Shown here piece after piece: positions 24,289 to 33,931 of a stretch of 64,000 nt of DNA. The number at the start of each line of letters is the position of its first letter. The first letter of the stretch is position 1. The position numbers and the translations under genes are program-made. This DNA is from Paenibacillus donghaensis (GTDB taxonomy: Bacteria; Bacillota; Bacilli; Paenibacillales; Paenibacillaceae). The notes under the pieces are model-generated. The model worked only from the letters and a program-made list of their open reading frames with translations, was not told the DNA's origin and searched no databases. The stretch covers positions 2,108,001 through 2,172,000 of the forward strand of contig NZ_CP021780.1 of assembly GCF_002192415.1 (NCBI RefSeq), read 5' to 3'.

Positions 24289-25326
24289 ATGCTTAAGACA
24301 TTAAAAATGAGTAATTCGAAAATGCGCGTCCAGGACTTCAAACTCTCTGACGCTGGAAGCCACCCCAACAAGGTACCTTTCAAATGCGTATTATTCACGG
24401 TTGATCAGCCGAGTGACGGTTCGCCTTCAGGGGCAGGCGGTAAACTGATCCGCATTTCTTCAAGCGTATGCGATCAATATCTTCAAACATTCGTGGGGAT
24501 GGCGCTTAACATCGACTACGCCGCAGGGATGTCCGACCATGAACCGCGCTTTAAGGTGGCCGTGATCGATAAGGCTTACCGTTCCATGGATGGATGCGCT
24601 TGGGTGGAAGGCTACATTTACGGTAAAGACTTCCCGGATGTGGTGGCGACCATTCGTTATTACAACGGCCTTGCAGCTGAATACAACTGGTCTGAATATC
24701 AATTCGGTGCATCGCTTGAAATGGAAGCCTCAGTGCAAAACGCCGCCGACATGGAAAACGTGCTCGATGTAATGGAATTCTGCGGTACCGGTGCAGCGAT
24801 CTTGTTCGCCGATGCCGCCGCCTATAAAACAACTAGCTTTGCGGCCAGGGACAACAAACCAAAGGAGGATGTCAAAATGACTCCAGAAGAAATCAAGGCA
24901 ATGCAGGATGCAATGAAAGCTATTCAAGATGGCATGAGCACAATCACGGCTAGTGTACAAAACGTGGTAACTGAGGTCGGAACTATCAAGTCTGATCTCA
25001 CAAGTATGAAAGCCGCTAATGCAGAAGTTGAACAAAAAACAGCTGAGGAACAGGCTGCTGCTGACCTCAAAGCAGCTAATGACAAGACAGCGGCACTTGA
25101 AAAAGAACTCGCTGACCTAAAGGCTAGTCATACCCCACCAGAGCCGGAGCGCAAGACTTTCTCAGCAGCAAATCTATTATCAAAATACGGAAAGGTTGAA
25201 GAGTCGGCAACGTCTGATTTTTCAACATTTTGCGCAAGCGTAGATGCACTGAATCTTCCGTCTGGTGAATCCATGGTACTTAAAATGAAAGCCAAAGCTT
25301 CCTTTGGCGTGAAAGAAGGCGAATAA
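24289..25326 (+). CDS. probable prohead protease fused to scaffold
   Basis: The N-terminal ~190 residues lie between portal and capsid, where a prohead protease is expected. They contain a His (MSDHEPRF), a strand 'GCAWVEGYIYGKDF' and 'YQFGASLEME', which resembles the protease Ser strand. Residues ~195-285 are a charged, Ala/Lys-rich coiled coil typical of scaffolding proteins. The protein would guide capsid assembly and then be cleaved. The catalytic assignment is by position and pattern only. RBS GGGAGGTGAG. Confidence 0.6.
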   Translation: MLKTLKMSNSKMRVQDFKLSDAGSHPNKVPFKCVLFTVDQPSDGSPSGAGGKLIRISSSVCDQYLQTFVGMALNIDYAAGMSDHEPRFKVAVIDKAYRSMDGCAWVEGYIYGKDFPDVVATIRYYNGLAAEYNWSEYQFGASLEMEASVQNAADMENVLDVMEFCGTGAAILFADAAAYKTTSFAARDNKPKEDVKMTPEEIKAMQDAMKAIQDGMSTITASVQNVVTEVGTIKSDLTSMKAANAEVEQKTAEEQAAADLKAANDKTAALEKELADLKASHTPPEPERKTFSAANLLSKYGKVEESATSDFSTFCASVDALNLPSGESMVLKMKAKASFGVKEGE

Positions 25327-25329
25327 ATA

Positions 25330-26328
25330 ATGGCAGAACAATCAGTAGCACAATTCATTGATTTCCGGGCAGCAGCGCAGATTATTGCACCGGGCGCTAT
25401 CATCGTTGATGATTTTCAGAGAGAAATTACCGACGCCCTCCGGAGAAGTTCGGTCTTGGAAGGACGGATCGAGTATGTTCCTGCAACCGGAGACTTCTCA
25501 ACGTACTATGAACAAAATACGATTAATGGCGGGGAATTTGTAGATCCGCGCGTAGTATCGGCGAATGCATCGAGCAATCCAAGAACGCCCCATAGTTTGA
25601 AGATGAAGGCCATCACCAATGAAGTTGTATTCGGACATTATGATCTGACATTGGGCCAACAGCAAAATAACTTCCCAGAACTCAAAGCTAAAGACCTAAA
25701 TGACATGATTAATGGGGTTGGCTTGACTCATGGTAGAGCGTTGTGGAGAGGAAACGACACAAGCTTATCTGTTCCAACCACTATGCAATATCGAGGGCTG
25801 AGTAAACAAATTACTAATACATTCTCGGTTTCCGCAGCAGCATCAATCGTGGATGCCATTCGAGCTAAAGTTGCTGCAATGACTTCCAGCGAACTATATG
25901 TGCTGATGCCTACAGCAATCTATATCCACCCAATCGCTCATCACTACCTGGAGCAAGAAGAAAAGAATTCATCGAACAACGAAACGCAGATCAACAGTTT
26001 GACTAAGACGATGGTTGCAGGTATTACAGTCCTTGCAATCATGACATCTGCTGGTATTCTTCCACTCATCCCTGAACCTTTTATGACCTATGCAGTAAAT
26101 GCCACAGACCCATTGATGACTGATTATGGCATTGCGATATTGACTGAACCCATGCTTGAGTACCACTATGTGGGCAAAAAGGATGCATTCCTTTTCCAAC
26201 TAGGGACCACTTCTGATATTCAGGAAAAATACATTGCGATCAAATATGGAGCGCCGGTAGCGAAAGGCCCGAGCTATGCTCATGCTTATGGAACTGTTAC
26301 ACGTCCTACTATTGCAGGCGTTGCTTAG
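25330..26328 (+). CDS. major capsid protein (HK97-like)
   Basis: The 332-residue protein follows the scaffold gene and has an HK97-type pattern: an N-terminal arm with 'IDFRAAAQIIAPGAII', a beta-rich centre with 'GLTHGRALWRGNDT' and 'AAASIVDAIRAKVAAM', and 'SELYVLMPTAIYIHP' before the C-terminal 'GIAILTEPMLEYHYVG'. This is the most expressed phage protein. Followed by a strong hairpin that may reduce downstream expression. Confidence 0.85.
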   Translation: MAEQSVAQFIDFRAAAQIIAPGAIIVDDFQREITDALRRSSVLEGRIEYVPATGDFSTYYEQNTINGGEFVDPRVVSANASSNPRTPHSLKMKAITNEVVFGHYDLTLGQQQNNFPELKAKDLNDMINGVGLTHGRALWRGNDTSLSVPTTMQYRGLSKQITNTFSVSAAASIVDAIRAKVAAMTSSELYVLMPTAIYIHPIAHHYLEQEEKNSSNNETQINSLTKTMVAGITVLAIMTSAGILPLIPEPFMTYAVNATDPLMTDYGIAILTEPMLEYHYVGKKDAFLFQLGTTSDIQEKYIAIKYGAPVAKGPSYAHAYGTVTRPTIAGVA

Positions 26329-26338
26329 TAAACCATTC

Positions 26339-26366
26339 AGGGCGGTATTATAGCCGCCCTCTTTCT
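26339..26366 (+). terminator. attenuating terminator after the capsid gene
   Basis: AGGGCGG (26339-26345) pairs with CCGCCCT (26354-26360), followed by CTTTCT. Partial termination would lower expression of the connector genes relative to capsid. Confidence 0.65.
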
Positions 26367-26386
26367 ATTAAAAAGGAGATGATCAG

Positions 26387-26776
26387 GTGGGTAAAATAAA
26401 ACTTGGGGAGGAAAAGCCCGAGGACATTCAATCTGAGGTCGAAGCACCAGATGGTGTTTCTGAAGTTGAGCAAGATACCGCAAACGAACCTGTGATACCT
26501 TCCCCGGATGCCGCGGCATTAAGCACTGGTACCATTGGTGAAAACTCCGAGTTGGATAAGGCGGGGGCGAACGGTGATTCCGTCTTTGAAGAGGAAACAG
26601 CCAAGAGAGAGTTTACCGCCGTACTTGAAAGTGTTCTGCTGAAGAGTTGGGAGGAAGGTAGCGAAGGAATTCACACCATCCATATCAAACGGGGTATCTT
26701 CAATTTTGTCAACGGAAAGGCTGAGATTCTACCTGAGTCCGCCGCAGAATTGCGCCAAGCGGGTTACATTGAATGA
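26387..26776 (+). CDS. hypothetical head-region protein
   Basis: The 129-residue protein has an acidic, low-complexity first half and an ordered C-terminal half ending in 'AELRQAGYIE'. Similar small acidic proteins lie between capsid and connector genes in siphophages. GTG start after AAAAGGAGATGATCAG. The exact role is unknown. Confidence 0.5.
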   Translation: MGKIKLGEEKPEDIQSEVEAPDGVSEVEQDTANEPVIPSPDAAALSTGTIGENSELDKAGANGDSVFEEETAKREFTAVLESVLLKSWEEGSEGIHTIHIKRGIFNFVNGKAEILPESAAELRQAGYIE

Positions 26777-27336
26777 GCCAATACCTAACCACAACGGACA
26801 CCGACTACGTACCCACAGGAGTGGTGCTGACCCTCCCGTTGATCATTCGGGCATCCGCTATCATAGACGGGCGCTGCAAGCGTGAAATCGGCGTGACAAC
26901 CTACACTGAGCGTATACCGTTGACAAATCAACGAGGGCATCTGTCTTATTACCCAGTGAAGGAAGTCACAGAGGTTAAAGGCAGAGCAGCATACGGCATC
27001 ACCGGCGATAACTTTTTCGGTGCACCAGGGTTCACGGATGCTGATCTGAGCGTCTTAGACGTTGACAAGGAGATAGGCTCTTTGTCATGCGGCGGATCAC
27101 CATTCGGAGCGCCTTATGCAGAGCTGGAGGTCACGTATACCAGTGGGTGGGACCCCATTCCTGATAAGGTGAAGGTGGCTTGCGGTCTACTCATTGCTCA
27201 GTTATCCAGTAATTCAAACTCGAATGTAAAAATGAGAAAAGACGTTGACTCCACTATTGAATATTTCGGGAACGATATGATCACTCCAGAGATAGCAGAC
27301 TTGCTGTCTGAGCATATGCATCGTTCCTTCAGATAG
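26773..27336 (+). CDS. head-tail connector (adaptor) protein
   Basis: The 187-residue protein has the helical adaptor layout: early 'LIIRASAIIDGRCKREI', beta segments with 'ELEVTYTSGWDPIPDKVKVACGLLI', and a C-terminal helix. It would dock under the portal ring. The start overlaps the previous stop. Confidence 0.7.
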   Translation: MSQYLTTTDTDYVPTGVVLTLPLIIRASAIIDGRCKREIGVTTYTERIPLTNQRGHLSYYPVKEVTEVKGRAAYGITGDNFFGAPGFTDADLSVLDVDKEIGSLSCGGSPFGAPYAELEVTYTSGWDPIPDKVKVACGLLIAQLSSNSNSNVKMRKDVDSTIEYFGNDMITPEIADLLSEHMHRSFR

Positions 27337-27347
27337 GAGAGAAGGTC

Positions 27348-27926
27348 ATGTTCCATGAATTTGCATACCGTCATACGCCGTGTGTGGTGAACGGACAACC
27401 GGATGCAGTAATCCTGTCACGCGGATCAAGCGGAGGTTCTCAGTTTGGACGAGAATCGGATTACATGGGGAGGTTTGCCCCGGAGTCGCCGGTTGTTACT
27501 GGAGACATAGTGATTACTGAAGACAGTTATCTCATATGTTCTCTTCGTATTACGCCGGACAGGGATAAGTATTGCGGCCTGGTCAAGTCCAATGTCGTCA
27601 TTGAAGTTCTAAGGTACTCACAGAAGTATGACAGCAATGACAATCCGATTGGCGATCCTACGTTCAACACTGTACAGAGCGGAGTAATCGCATACGCCGA
27701 ATTCGTAAATGCTAAGTTACTTCAAGAGAATCCCGGTCTTTTACCGACAACAGCTTACTTGCTGCGTTTACAATTTACAGTCGATATCAAACGACCGAAC
27801 GATCCCGCATTATTGCAGCCTGATCGAGTCCTGTTAAACGGTAAGCCGTACCGAGTCGATGCTATCGATGATGTGAAGTATCCAGGGTTGTTGCAAGTTC
27901 AGTTGTCGGAAGATGGATTGCGATGA
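27348..27926 (+). CDS. putative head closure (stopper) protein
   Basis: A 192-residue beta-rich protein in the second connector position. It contains 'LLQENPGLLPTTAYLLRLQF' and a final 'YRVDAIDDVKYPGLLQVQL' of the kind seen in head closure proteins. RBS TAGGAGAGAAGG. Assignment mainly by position. Confidence 0.5.
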   Translation: MFHEFAYRHTPCVVNGQPDAVILSRGSSGGSQFGRESDYMGRFAPESPVVTGDIVITEDSYLICSLRITPDRDKYCGLVKSNVVIEVLRYSQKYDSNDNPIGDPTFNTVQSGVIAYAEFVNAKLLQENPGLLPTTAYLLRLQFTVDIKRPNDPALLQPDRVLLNGKPYRVDAIDDVKYPGLLQVQLSEDGLR

Positions 27927-28501
27927 TCACCGGATATGATACTGCAAGAGCCACTAAAGACTTGGAAAGCAAGCTGGCTGTTGAGATTACCGGACTTACT
28001 AAACTGGTGCTACTGACCGCCAAGGGCGGCATACGGTACTATCCAGCCGTGAGGGATAAGCTGCAGATGGAAATGTTCACACTTGCGAATCAGATGATAT
28101 CAGGAGACATCACAGCAGACTATTGGCAAGCTTGGCTGGAGCAGTTTGGTAAAGGCTCACTGATGGCGGATGCTTCCCAAAACCCCGGTTTAGTCACCTA
28201 CATGAACAGTGACGCATGGAACCGGCTGCGGTCGAAGGGTAGTAAGGTTGTCGTTGGTCGCGGAATGGGAAACTACAAAAGCATTGACGGAACCATGCGT
28301 TATTCAGGTGGCGGCTATGCAGGGGTAGATTTGGAGGAGCTGGCTGAACGCGGGGATATTGATCCTAAGTTCAAGCCAACACCACCAACCTATTTCCTTC
28401 GAATCGCGATTCAGTCCAATCGTAATCGAATACTGCAAGGAATTGCGGAGGTAATCGAAAACTTCCCGTATCATCGGTACTTTCTGGAGGACAAGCAATG
28501 A
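27923..28501 (+). CDS. putative neck/tail-completion protein (HK97 gp10-like)
   Basis: A 192-residue protein between the closure and terminator positions. It has basic and aromatic segments and a C-terminal helix. Coupled to its neighbours by four-base overlaps on both sides. The role is inferred from gene order. Confidence 0.45.
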   Translation: MITGYDTARATKDLESKLAVEITGLTKLVLLTAKGGIRYYPAVRDKLQMEMFTLANQMISGDITADYWQAWLEQFGKGSLMADASQNPGLVTYMNSDAWNRLRSKGSKVVVGRGMGNYKSIDGTMRYSGGGYAGVDLEELAERGDIDPKFKPTPPTYFLRIAIQSNRNRILQGIAEVIENFPYHRYFLEDKQ

Positions 28502-28932
28502 GTCTACAATTAATCGATGCTATTCAGAACACACACAAGGCTGACGCGGCGTTCATGGCGTTATTGGGTCTGACCCCTGCCGCAGCATCCGCCGATATGA
28601 TCAAACGCTTCACGAAGGGCGTAGAGCCTGAGATAACGGTGACGAAAGACACCATGCCGCACCTATGCCAGTACATCATGCCTGGACAGTTTGCACGTAA
28701 CCATCTGGTATTCCAAGGGAAGTTCTGCATTGACTTTTACGGAAAGACCGGATATGAGGCGAAGCTGTTATTCCAGCGTTCATTCGAGCTTTTGCATGAT
28801 CGACGTATCGTCCAGCCTAAGTTCCACTCATTTTTGTGCGTTCTAGCTTATGACGGAGACTTTGCAACGGGGATCAGTGGGGTTAAGGGCTATAAAGGCA
28901 TCTTCGATATTGATTATATCCGCATGAATTAA
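28498..28932 (+). CDS. putative tail terminator protein
   Basis: A 144-residue alpha/beta protein directly before the tail tube cluster. It has 'LVFQGKFCIDFYGKTGYEA' and closes with 'GYKGIFDIDYIRMN', a pattern seen in tail terminator proteins that stop tube growth. Assignment by order and size. Confidence 0.5.
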   Translation: MSLQLIDAIQNTHKADAAFMALLGLTPAAASADMIKRFTKGVEPEITVTKDTMPHLCQYIMPGQFARNHLVFQGKFCIDFYGKTGYEAKLLFQRSFELLHDRRIVQPKFHSFLCVLAYDGDFATGISGVKGYKGIFDIDYIRMN

Positions 28933-28941
28933 GGAGCAATC

Positions 28942-29196
28942 ATGCATAAGTGTGATTGTAAAGTATACATGAGGAAGTTCAGTGACATACGGATCGAGGT
29001 GATAACGGTGACGGAGAAGGCCGAATCAAAGAAAGAACCAACGGAAGTCGAAAAGCTTGTGAAAGAGAAAATTTCTCTGGCGAAAAAACTCGGACTGATG
29101 GAACAAGGGACGAAGCCGAACGAAGGTTACGAAGAAACGGATGAATACAAACGCATTAATGAAATTGATTTGAAACTATGGGAACTGATCAAATAA
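28942..29196 (+). CDS. small charged hypothetical protein (84 aa)
   Basis: Highly charged Lys/Glu-rich helical protein. ATG 28942 follows AAGGAGCAATC. A later start is possible. Its last codons form the 5' arm of a terminator. Confidence 0.45.
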   Translation: MHKCDCKVYMRKFSDIRIEVITVTEKAESKKEPTEVEKLVKEKISLAKKLGLMEQGTKPNEGYEETDEYKRINEIDLKLWELIK

Positions 29197-29215
29197 ACTG
29201 ATTAGTTCCTTTTTT
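29181..29215 (+). terminator. intrinsic terminator before the tail tube gene
   Basis: GGAACT (29181-29186) pairs with AGTTCC (29204-29209), with TGAT pairing inside, followed by six T. Confidence 0.75.
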
Positions 29216-29238
29216 ATTACCCAAGGAGGGATATACGA

Positions 29239-30021
29239 ATGCAAGAACCATTGGTATTTGATGGAGTCGGTAAGATTTGGATGAGAGAACTCGACGGCAC
29301 ACTCAGATATATTGATGAAAAGATTAACAGTGTCATGTTCGCGCCACAGTTCTCTTGGACCAAAGTTTTCGGCGGACAGTCCGGTTATGCGTTCCACTTG
29401 ACCGCACAGGATTTGCAGGATGTGCTAACGATCGAACTTCCGCGTTACTCTGCTGTCATAGCTGAGATTTCGCAAGGTGCTGAGACAAAAACCGGAGTGG
29501 TTGAAATTGATGAAAACGAAGAAGGTATTCTCGGGGCAACTGGATACGCCATAAAAGGAATCACGGCATTTGGCGGTACATTTGTTGCCGCAAGTGACGA
29601 TGTCTATCTCAAAGCGAATGATGGATCTTTGACTAAGCTTGAACGAGTGGCATCAGTGCCAACAATTGAGCAATACTCGATTACTACTGCTGGAGTTATT
29701 ACATCTGCGGCGGGAAATTTGAACAAGAACATCATCGTGACATACAAGTGGTCAAAGTTGGGAACATCCAGTAATTTCAAAGGAACCCGGAGACCGAAGC
29801 CATTTAAGTTTGTCCATCGTTTTGAATTGATTAATGACCGCACAGGATTGCCGGTACAGGTGCAATTGACCGTACACAAGGCGGTAGGCGGCGGTACACT
29901 TAATGTTGGTGCTACTCGTAAAACGCCAAGCACCAGCACGTTGAATCTGGAAGTGCTGGAAGCAGATGTCACTCCAGACAATCCAGAAGGCATCGCAGCA
30001 ACAATTATCTTCGTGGACTAA
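29239..30021 (+). CDS. major tail (tube) protein
   Basis: The 260-residue beta-rich protein sits directly upstream of the tail assembly chaperones and tape measure, the invariant position of the tail tube gene. It starts 'MQEPLVFDGVGKIWMRELDG' and has 'LTAQDLQDVLTIELPRYS', typical of Firmicute tube proteins. RBS AAGGAGGG; it has its own downstream terminator, fitting high expression. Confidence 0.8.
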   Translation: MQEPLVFDGVGKIWMRELDGTLRYIDEKINSVMFAPQFSWTKVFGGQSGYAFHLTAQDLQDVLTIELPRYSAVIAEISQGAETKTGVVEIDENEEGILGATGYAIKGITAFGGTFVAASDDVYLKANDGSLTKLERVASVPTIEQYSITTAGVITSAAGNLNKNIIVTYKWSKLGTSSNFKGTRRPKPFKFVHRFELINDRTGLPVQVQLTVHKAVGGGTLNVGATRKTPSTSTLNLEVLEADVTPDNPEGIAATIIFVD

Positions 30022-30042
30022 TTGCAAAACGCAACATATGAG

Positions 30043-30078
30043 ATCCCTCGCTGTAATAGCGGGGGATTATCTATTTTT
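30043..30078 (+). terminator. terminator after the tail tube gene
   Basis: ATCCC.CGCT (30043-30052) pairs with AGCG.GGGAT (30058-30067), followed by CTATTTTT. Confidence 0.7.
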
Positions 30079-30091
30079 AGGAGGGCTTACC

Positions 30092-30442
30092 TTGGACAAA
30101 CAAATTGACGAGACACTAAATATTGGTTCTGAAGTGAAACTTGCTGCCGCCACCAAAGAACATTCAGAGTTACTGAAGAACGTGAAGATTGGAACCATCG
30201 GCTCAATCAGCCAAGTGCGTAAGATCATGAAAGATGCTCCTTATAAATTCTCCGAATCAATTGGACGCGAGAAATGGACAGGAACTGAATCTGGGTCTGA
30301 GTTGGATTGGCCTGCAGTCGAGGCAGCGTATCGCGAGGCATTCAATCTTGTCCTTGAGGGCGGATTGACGGACGAAGAGTACCAAAGAGTAGACGAGGAC
30401 GGCATCGAGGAGTTGGAAAAACTCATTACCCGATTTCTATGA
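30092..30442 (+). CDS. tail assembly chaperone (gpG-like)
   Basis: The 116-residue protein lies between tube and tape measure, the place of the lambda G/GT pair. TTG 30092 follows GGAGGGCTTACC; the longer reading from 29966 is inside the tube gene. The gene ends at 30442, while a second frame without its own start is open from about 30395 to 30719. Confidence 0.7.
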   Translation: MDKQIDETLNIGSEVKLAAATKEHSELLKNVKIGTIGSISQVRKIMKDAPYKFSESIGREKWTGTESGSELDWPAVEAAYREAFNLVLEGGLTDEEYQRVDEDGIEELEKLITRFL

Positions 30443-30719
30443 GGAGTCATTCCCTCCCGATCCAGATGCTGAAGAAGAAGGCGAGAGCCAAGGGACGGAC
30501 GAAGGAAGAGTGCAGACGCTGCTTGATGCGTGGGCTTTGTGTGTAACCTTGGGTGTCCCAGATAGCGAATGGGAGAACATGACCTTTCCTAAAATATACG
30601 CGCTCAAGCGAATTAGAAAGAGGAATCAAGAGTTCCAAATAGCCCTTCACGGTGGGGAAATCGAAAAGAAGCCGAAGAAAGCCAAATATCTATCTGACAT
30701 TGGCATCTTCCCTAAATAA
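30420..30719 (+). CDS. frameshift-made extension of the tail chaperone (gpT-like)
   Basis: This frame has no proper start: the first candidate, GTG 30510, is only two bases after a purine tract. It encodes ~100 residues beginning N-S-L-P-D-F-Y-E-E and ending KKAKYLSDIGIFPK. A -2 slip on the five A at 30417-30421 (codons GAA AAA CTC), or a +1 slip on TTT-C near 30434, joins it to the upstream gene. Tail chaperones commonly use such programmed shifts. The exact slip site is inferred. Confidence 0.6.
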   Translation, partial: NSLPDFYEESFPPDPDAEEEGESQGTDEGRVQTLLDAWALCVTLGVPDSEWENMTFPKIYALKRIRKRNQEFQIALHGGEIEKKPKKAKYLSDIGIFPK

Positions 30720-30723
30720 ACAC

Positions 30724-30758
30724 AGAGGTCTCCGCATCATGCCGGGGGCCTCTTTTTC
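30724..30758 (+). terminator. intrinsic terminator before the tape measure gene
   Basis: AGAGG..CCG (30724-30734) pairs with CGG..CCTCT (30743-30753), followed by TTTTTCT. Confidence 0.75.
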
Positions 30759-30784
30759 TGTATACAGACTTATTTCTATCGCTA

Positions 30785-30798
30785 AGGAAAATTTTCCT
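30785..30798. repeat. dispersed palindrome AGGAAAATTTTCCT
   Basis: Perfect copy between the terminator and the RBS of the tape measure gene. Confidence 0.65.
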
Positions 30799-30824
30799 GA
30801 TCCATTATAAGGGGTGAATGTACA

Positions 30825-32531
30825 TTGGCAGATACAACCAGGGATGTTGTTGGGGCGCGGATTAACCTTGATACGTCTAAAATGATCCCAGCCTTTAAAA
30901 TGATTGACCAAGGAGCAAAACAGAACGCCGAAACCTTTAAAGTGCTTAACCAAGAAATAACGGTTACAACTAAGAATTACACCGCACTAGCCGGAGCTGC
31001 GGACAAAATGTCTCTTAATTCCGACGAACGGCGAAAAAAGATCATGGCCGAATCGGAGGCACTAGTTAAACAGCGTACAGCGCAGGCCGAACTTTTGACG
31101 ATGAAAAAGAATCAAATGGAACAGGCCAATCAAATTGTAGATGCGAAGCTAGCTGCACAACAGGCCATTATTAAGAGACGATATGATGCAGTAGAGCAAC
31201 AAGAGCGTGAACATCAGAAGAGAATGGAGATCCTGCAGAACAAACTAACGGCCAGCGCAGCCAGAGTGACAACAGGTACTTCAGCAACATCGGCTGACAC
31301 GATGCGCGAACGTGTTCTTATGCAGGAGCAAGCGATCCGGCAGAAGTTAGCACAAATGGCCGAGAAGGAAAGCATGCAGGCTAGAAAACATGCTGCTGAC
31401 TACGAAAAGTTCTGGATCAACGCATTACAGTCCAGGGAACGGAAGGAAGCACAAGTACGAGAGAGAGCCTTGCAAGAAGAGCAAAGGGTCCGCCGATCAC
31501 TGACTCAGACGCAGACTCAGATCAGCGGCATTACGGGTACAGCAGCGCAGTTTGCTATGACCGGCACTTTGTACTATGCCTTTACAAGAGGTGCTACAGA
31601 GGCGATCAGCCTGCTTAAAGACTTTGAATACGAGTTGGTCAATGTGCAGCGGGTAATGGGTGAGTCTGCTGACGTCGGATATGTCAAAGACTCTATGATC
31701 TCCAGTGCAAAAGAATATGGGTATGCTCTTCGAGAAGTAGCCAGCGTCTATACTCTCATCGCACAGAATGGGTTTGATGAAAAGCAGACAGAACAGTTAG
31801 CTAGAACAGCACTCATGGCTAAAAACGTTGAGCAATCCTTCCAGAGTGCTTCCCAGGCTCAGGAGTTAATGACCGGGGCAATCCTCAACTATGGGATGGC
31901 CGCAGAGGATGCAGAACGACTGCTCGATCGACTAAATGAAGTCGCCAATAACTTCCCAACCACATCCAAGAAGCTGCTGGAGGGGATTAACCGAGTGGGT
32001 GCCACAGCCAAGAATGCCGGTGTGGACATTGATGAGTTAATCGGTTACTTGACGGTGCTCAACCAAGCTGGATTTAGTGGCGCAGTTGCCGGTAACGCCA
32101 TCAAGTCATTTATTAGTTATGCCAGCAGACCAATTGCTATCGATAAGCTTGAGAAGTATGTTGGCGTGATGAAGCAGGCAGACGGCGAAATGATGGACTT
32201 CCCCGAACTGCTTAGCAAAATCGCTGCTCAGTGGGATACCCTATCAGATGCAGAAAGAAATGAAGTGACTCAAGCAATTGCGCGTGGGGATCAGGCATCA
32301 AGATTTATCACACTGATGAACAATTACAGCAAAGTTGTAGACGTAGCAAAGGTATCGGAAGAGTCTTTTGGATCTGCACAACGGGAAAACACTCTTACAA
32401 TGTCAACTCTGACCAAACAATCCGAGCAATTACGAGCATCTTGGGATGAGCTGATTATATCTATTGGTGATAGCGGGTTACTTGGAGGATTAAAGTTAAT
32501 TGTAGTTACACGGATATCGAAACCACATTAG
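30825..32531 (+). pseudogene. tape measure protein, 3'-truncated
   Basis: The first ~560 residues are a clear tape measure N-terminal half: coiled-coil Gln/Ala/Glu-rich residues 50-240, then the conserved TP901-type domain (DFEYELVNVQRVMGES, SVYTLIAQNGFDEKQ, 'GYLTVLNQAGFSGAVAGNAIKSF'). After 'ELIISIGDSGLLGGLK' the sequence runs out of frame into tail-fibre coding DNA and stops. The hydrophobic segments and C-terminal half are gone; tape measures are normally much longer. A deletion of several kb is the simplest reading. TTG start after AAGGGGTG. Confidence 0.85.
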
Positions 32532-33217
32532 ATGCACATGATATCGCGGTTACAAACTCAGCAAACCATATTGCAAACGGAAATATCCACACTACAGCAC
32601 CCGAAAAGGCAAAGCTGGCCGGAATCACTGCCGGAGCTGGCGGTGCGGGATCGGCCACAGACGCAGTAATCGGTAACCGGACGGCAACAGACACGGCAAC
32701 GCCTAGCTTAACCGGCACACTGACCGGGCTGCTGTCTAGCCTGTTTACCTTGATCAAAGGCATCACGGGTAAGCCCAGCGCGCTGACGGCCCCGGCGATC
32801 AATCTGGAAGCGACCAAGGCCCACGTGGACAATGCCAGCCTGCACACCACTGCCGGCGAAAAGACAAAGTTGGCAGGGATTGCAGCAGGAGCAGAGGTCA
32901 ACCAAAACGCCTTTGCTACAGTGAACAACATTCCGGCTGCTGCAAAGTCCGATACGCTCACAGTAACTGGTGGGACGGGGATCACGGTAACGACTAACCC
33001 TACAACCAAGACCATGTTCGTAACGGCCACAGGGATAGCCACCCCAGGTGCTCACGGCAGCAGCCATAATAATGACGGTTCAGACCCAATACCGGAGCTG
33101 GTAAGCTTGAAGGCGAAAGTGACGGCATTAGAAGATTTTTTGGCATATATGCCGATTGATGGTGGGGGCTTCCAGACGACACCAGGCGGACCCGTAATTG
33201 ACGGTGGCACATATTAA
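32504..33217 (+). pseudogene. tail fibre fragment, 5'-truncated
   Basis: This frame has no start of its own at the junction and reads S-Y-T-D-I-E-T-T-L-D-A-H-D, then 'HTTAPEKAKLAGI' and 'HTTAGEKTKLAGIAAGAE' repeats typical of phage fibre shafts, ending in GGPVIDGGTY. It is the 3' part of a fibre gene whose 5' part was lost together with the end of the tape measure gene. ATG 32750 could give a shorter product but has no good RBS. Confidence 0.75.
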
Positions 33218-33232
33218 AAGGAGGGAATTAAC

Positions 33233-33916
33233 TTGGTAGTAACTACTATACAAATCAAGCGCGGGCTGAGCGCCAATCTTTCAACTTTGACGCTGGCGGC
33301 GGGGGAACTAGCGCTTGCCACGGACACAAATAAACTTTATGCCGGTAACGGGACTGAGCGGGTGCTGCTTAACCCAGATCAAGCCGCAGCGGAGACTGCG
33401 GTTAAACTGGAAACCGCCCGGACTATTGCGTTAGGCGGGGATGCCACCGGATCGACCACATTTGACGGGTCCGCAAATCGTACCATCACCGTTGTGCTTG
33501 CCAACACCGGAGTGACCGCAGGCGCGTACACCAAGTTTACGGTTGATGCCAAGGGACGGATAACTGCCGCCTCTCAAATGACTGCAGCAGATGTTGCTCT
33601 GGGCAATGTGACCAACGAGAGTAAGGCAACGATGTTTTCCAGCCCTGCGCTTACGGGTACACCTACCGCGCCAACAGCATCCGCAGGGAACAATTCAACT
33701 CAGTTGGCAACAACAGCATTTGTGGAGGCAGTTCGAGGCATACTGGCTGCAGCCGATGCGCTTAAGGCTCCGTTAGCGTCTCCGGCATTGACGGGTAATC
33801 CAACCGCCCCAACCCAAGCAACAGCAGACAGCAGCACAAAGCTGGCGACTACGGCTTTTGTTAAGGCTCAGGGGTACATGTCCAGCGGCGACACCATCGA
33901 CGGCGGTACATTTTAA
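33233..33916 (+). CDS. tail fibre protein with repeated shaft units
   Basis: The 227-residue protein starts with the 'IQIKRGLSANLSTLTLAAGELALATDTNKLYAGNG' type module found at the N-terminus of many fibres. It has a 'TKFTVDAKGRITAA' strand and two 'ALTG.PTAPT...STQLATTAFV' repeats (~residues 138-165 and 184-211). It ends in TIDGGTF, like the preceding fragment's IDGGTY. It likely forms a trimeric shaft. TTG start after AGGAGGGAATTAAC. Confidence 0.75.
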   Translation: MVVTTIQIKRGLSANLSTLTLAAGELALATDTNKLYAGNGTERVLLNPDQAAAETAVKLETARTIALGGDATGSTTFDGSANRTITVVLANTGVTAGAYTKFTVDAKGRITAASQMTAADVALGNVTNESKATMFSSPALTGTPTAPTASAGNNSTQLATTAFVEAVRGILAAADALKAPLASPALTGNPTAPTQATADSSTKLATTAFVKAQGYMSSGDTIDGGTF

Positions 33917-33931
33917 GGAGGGCTGTACATT

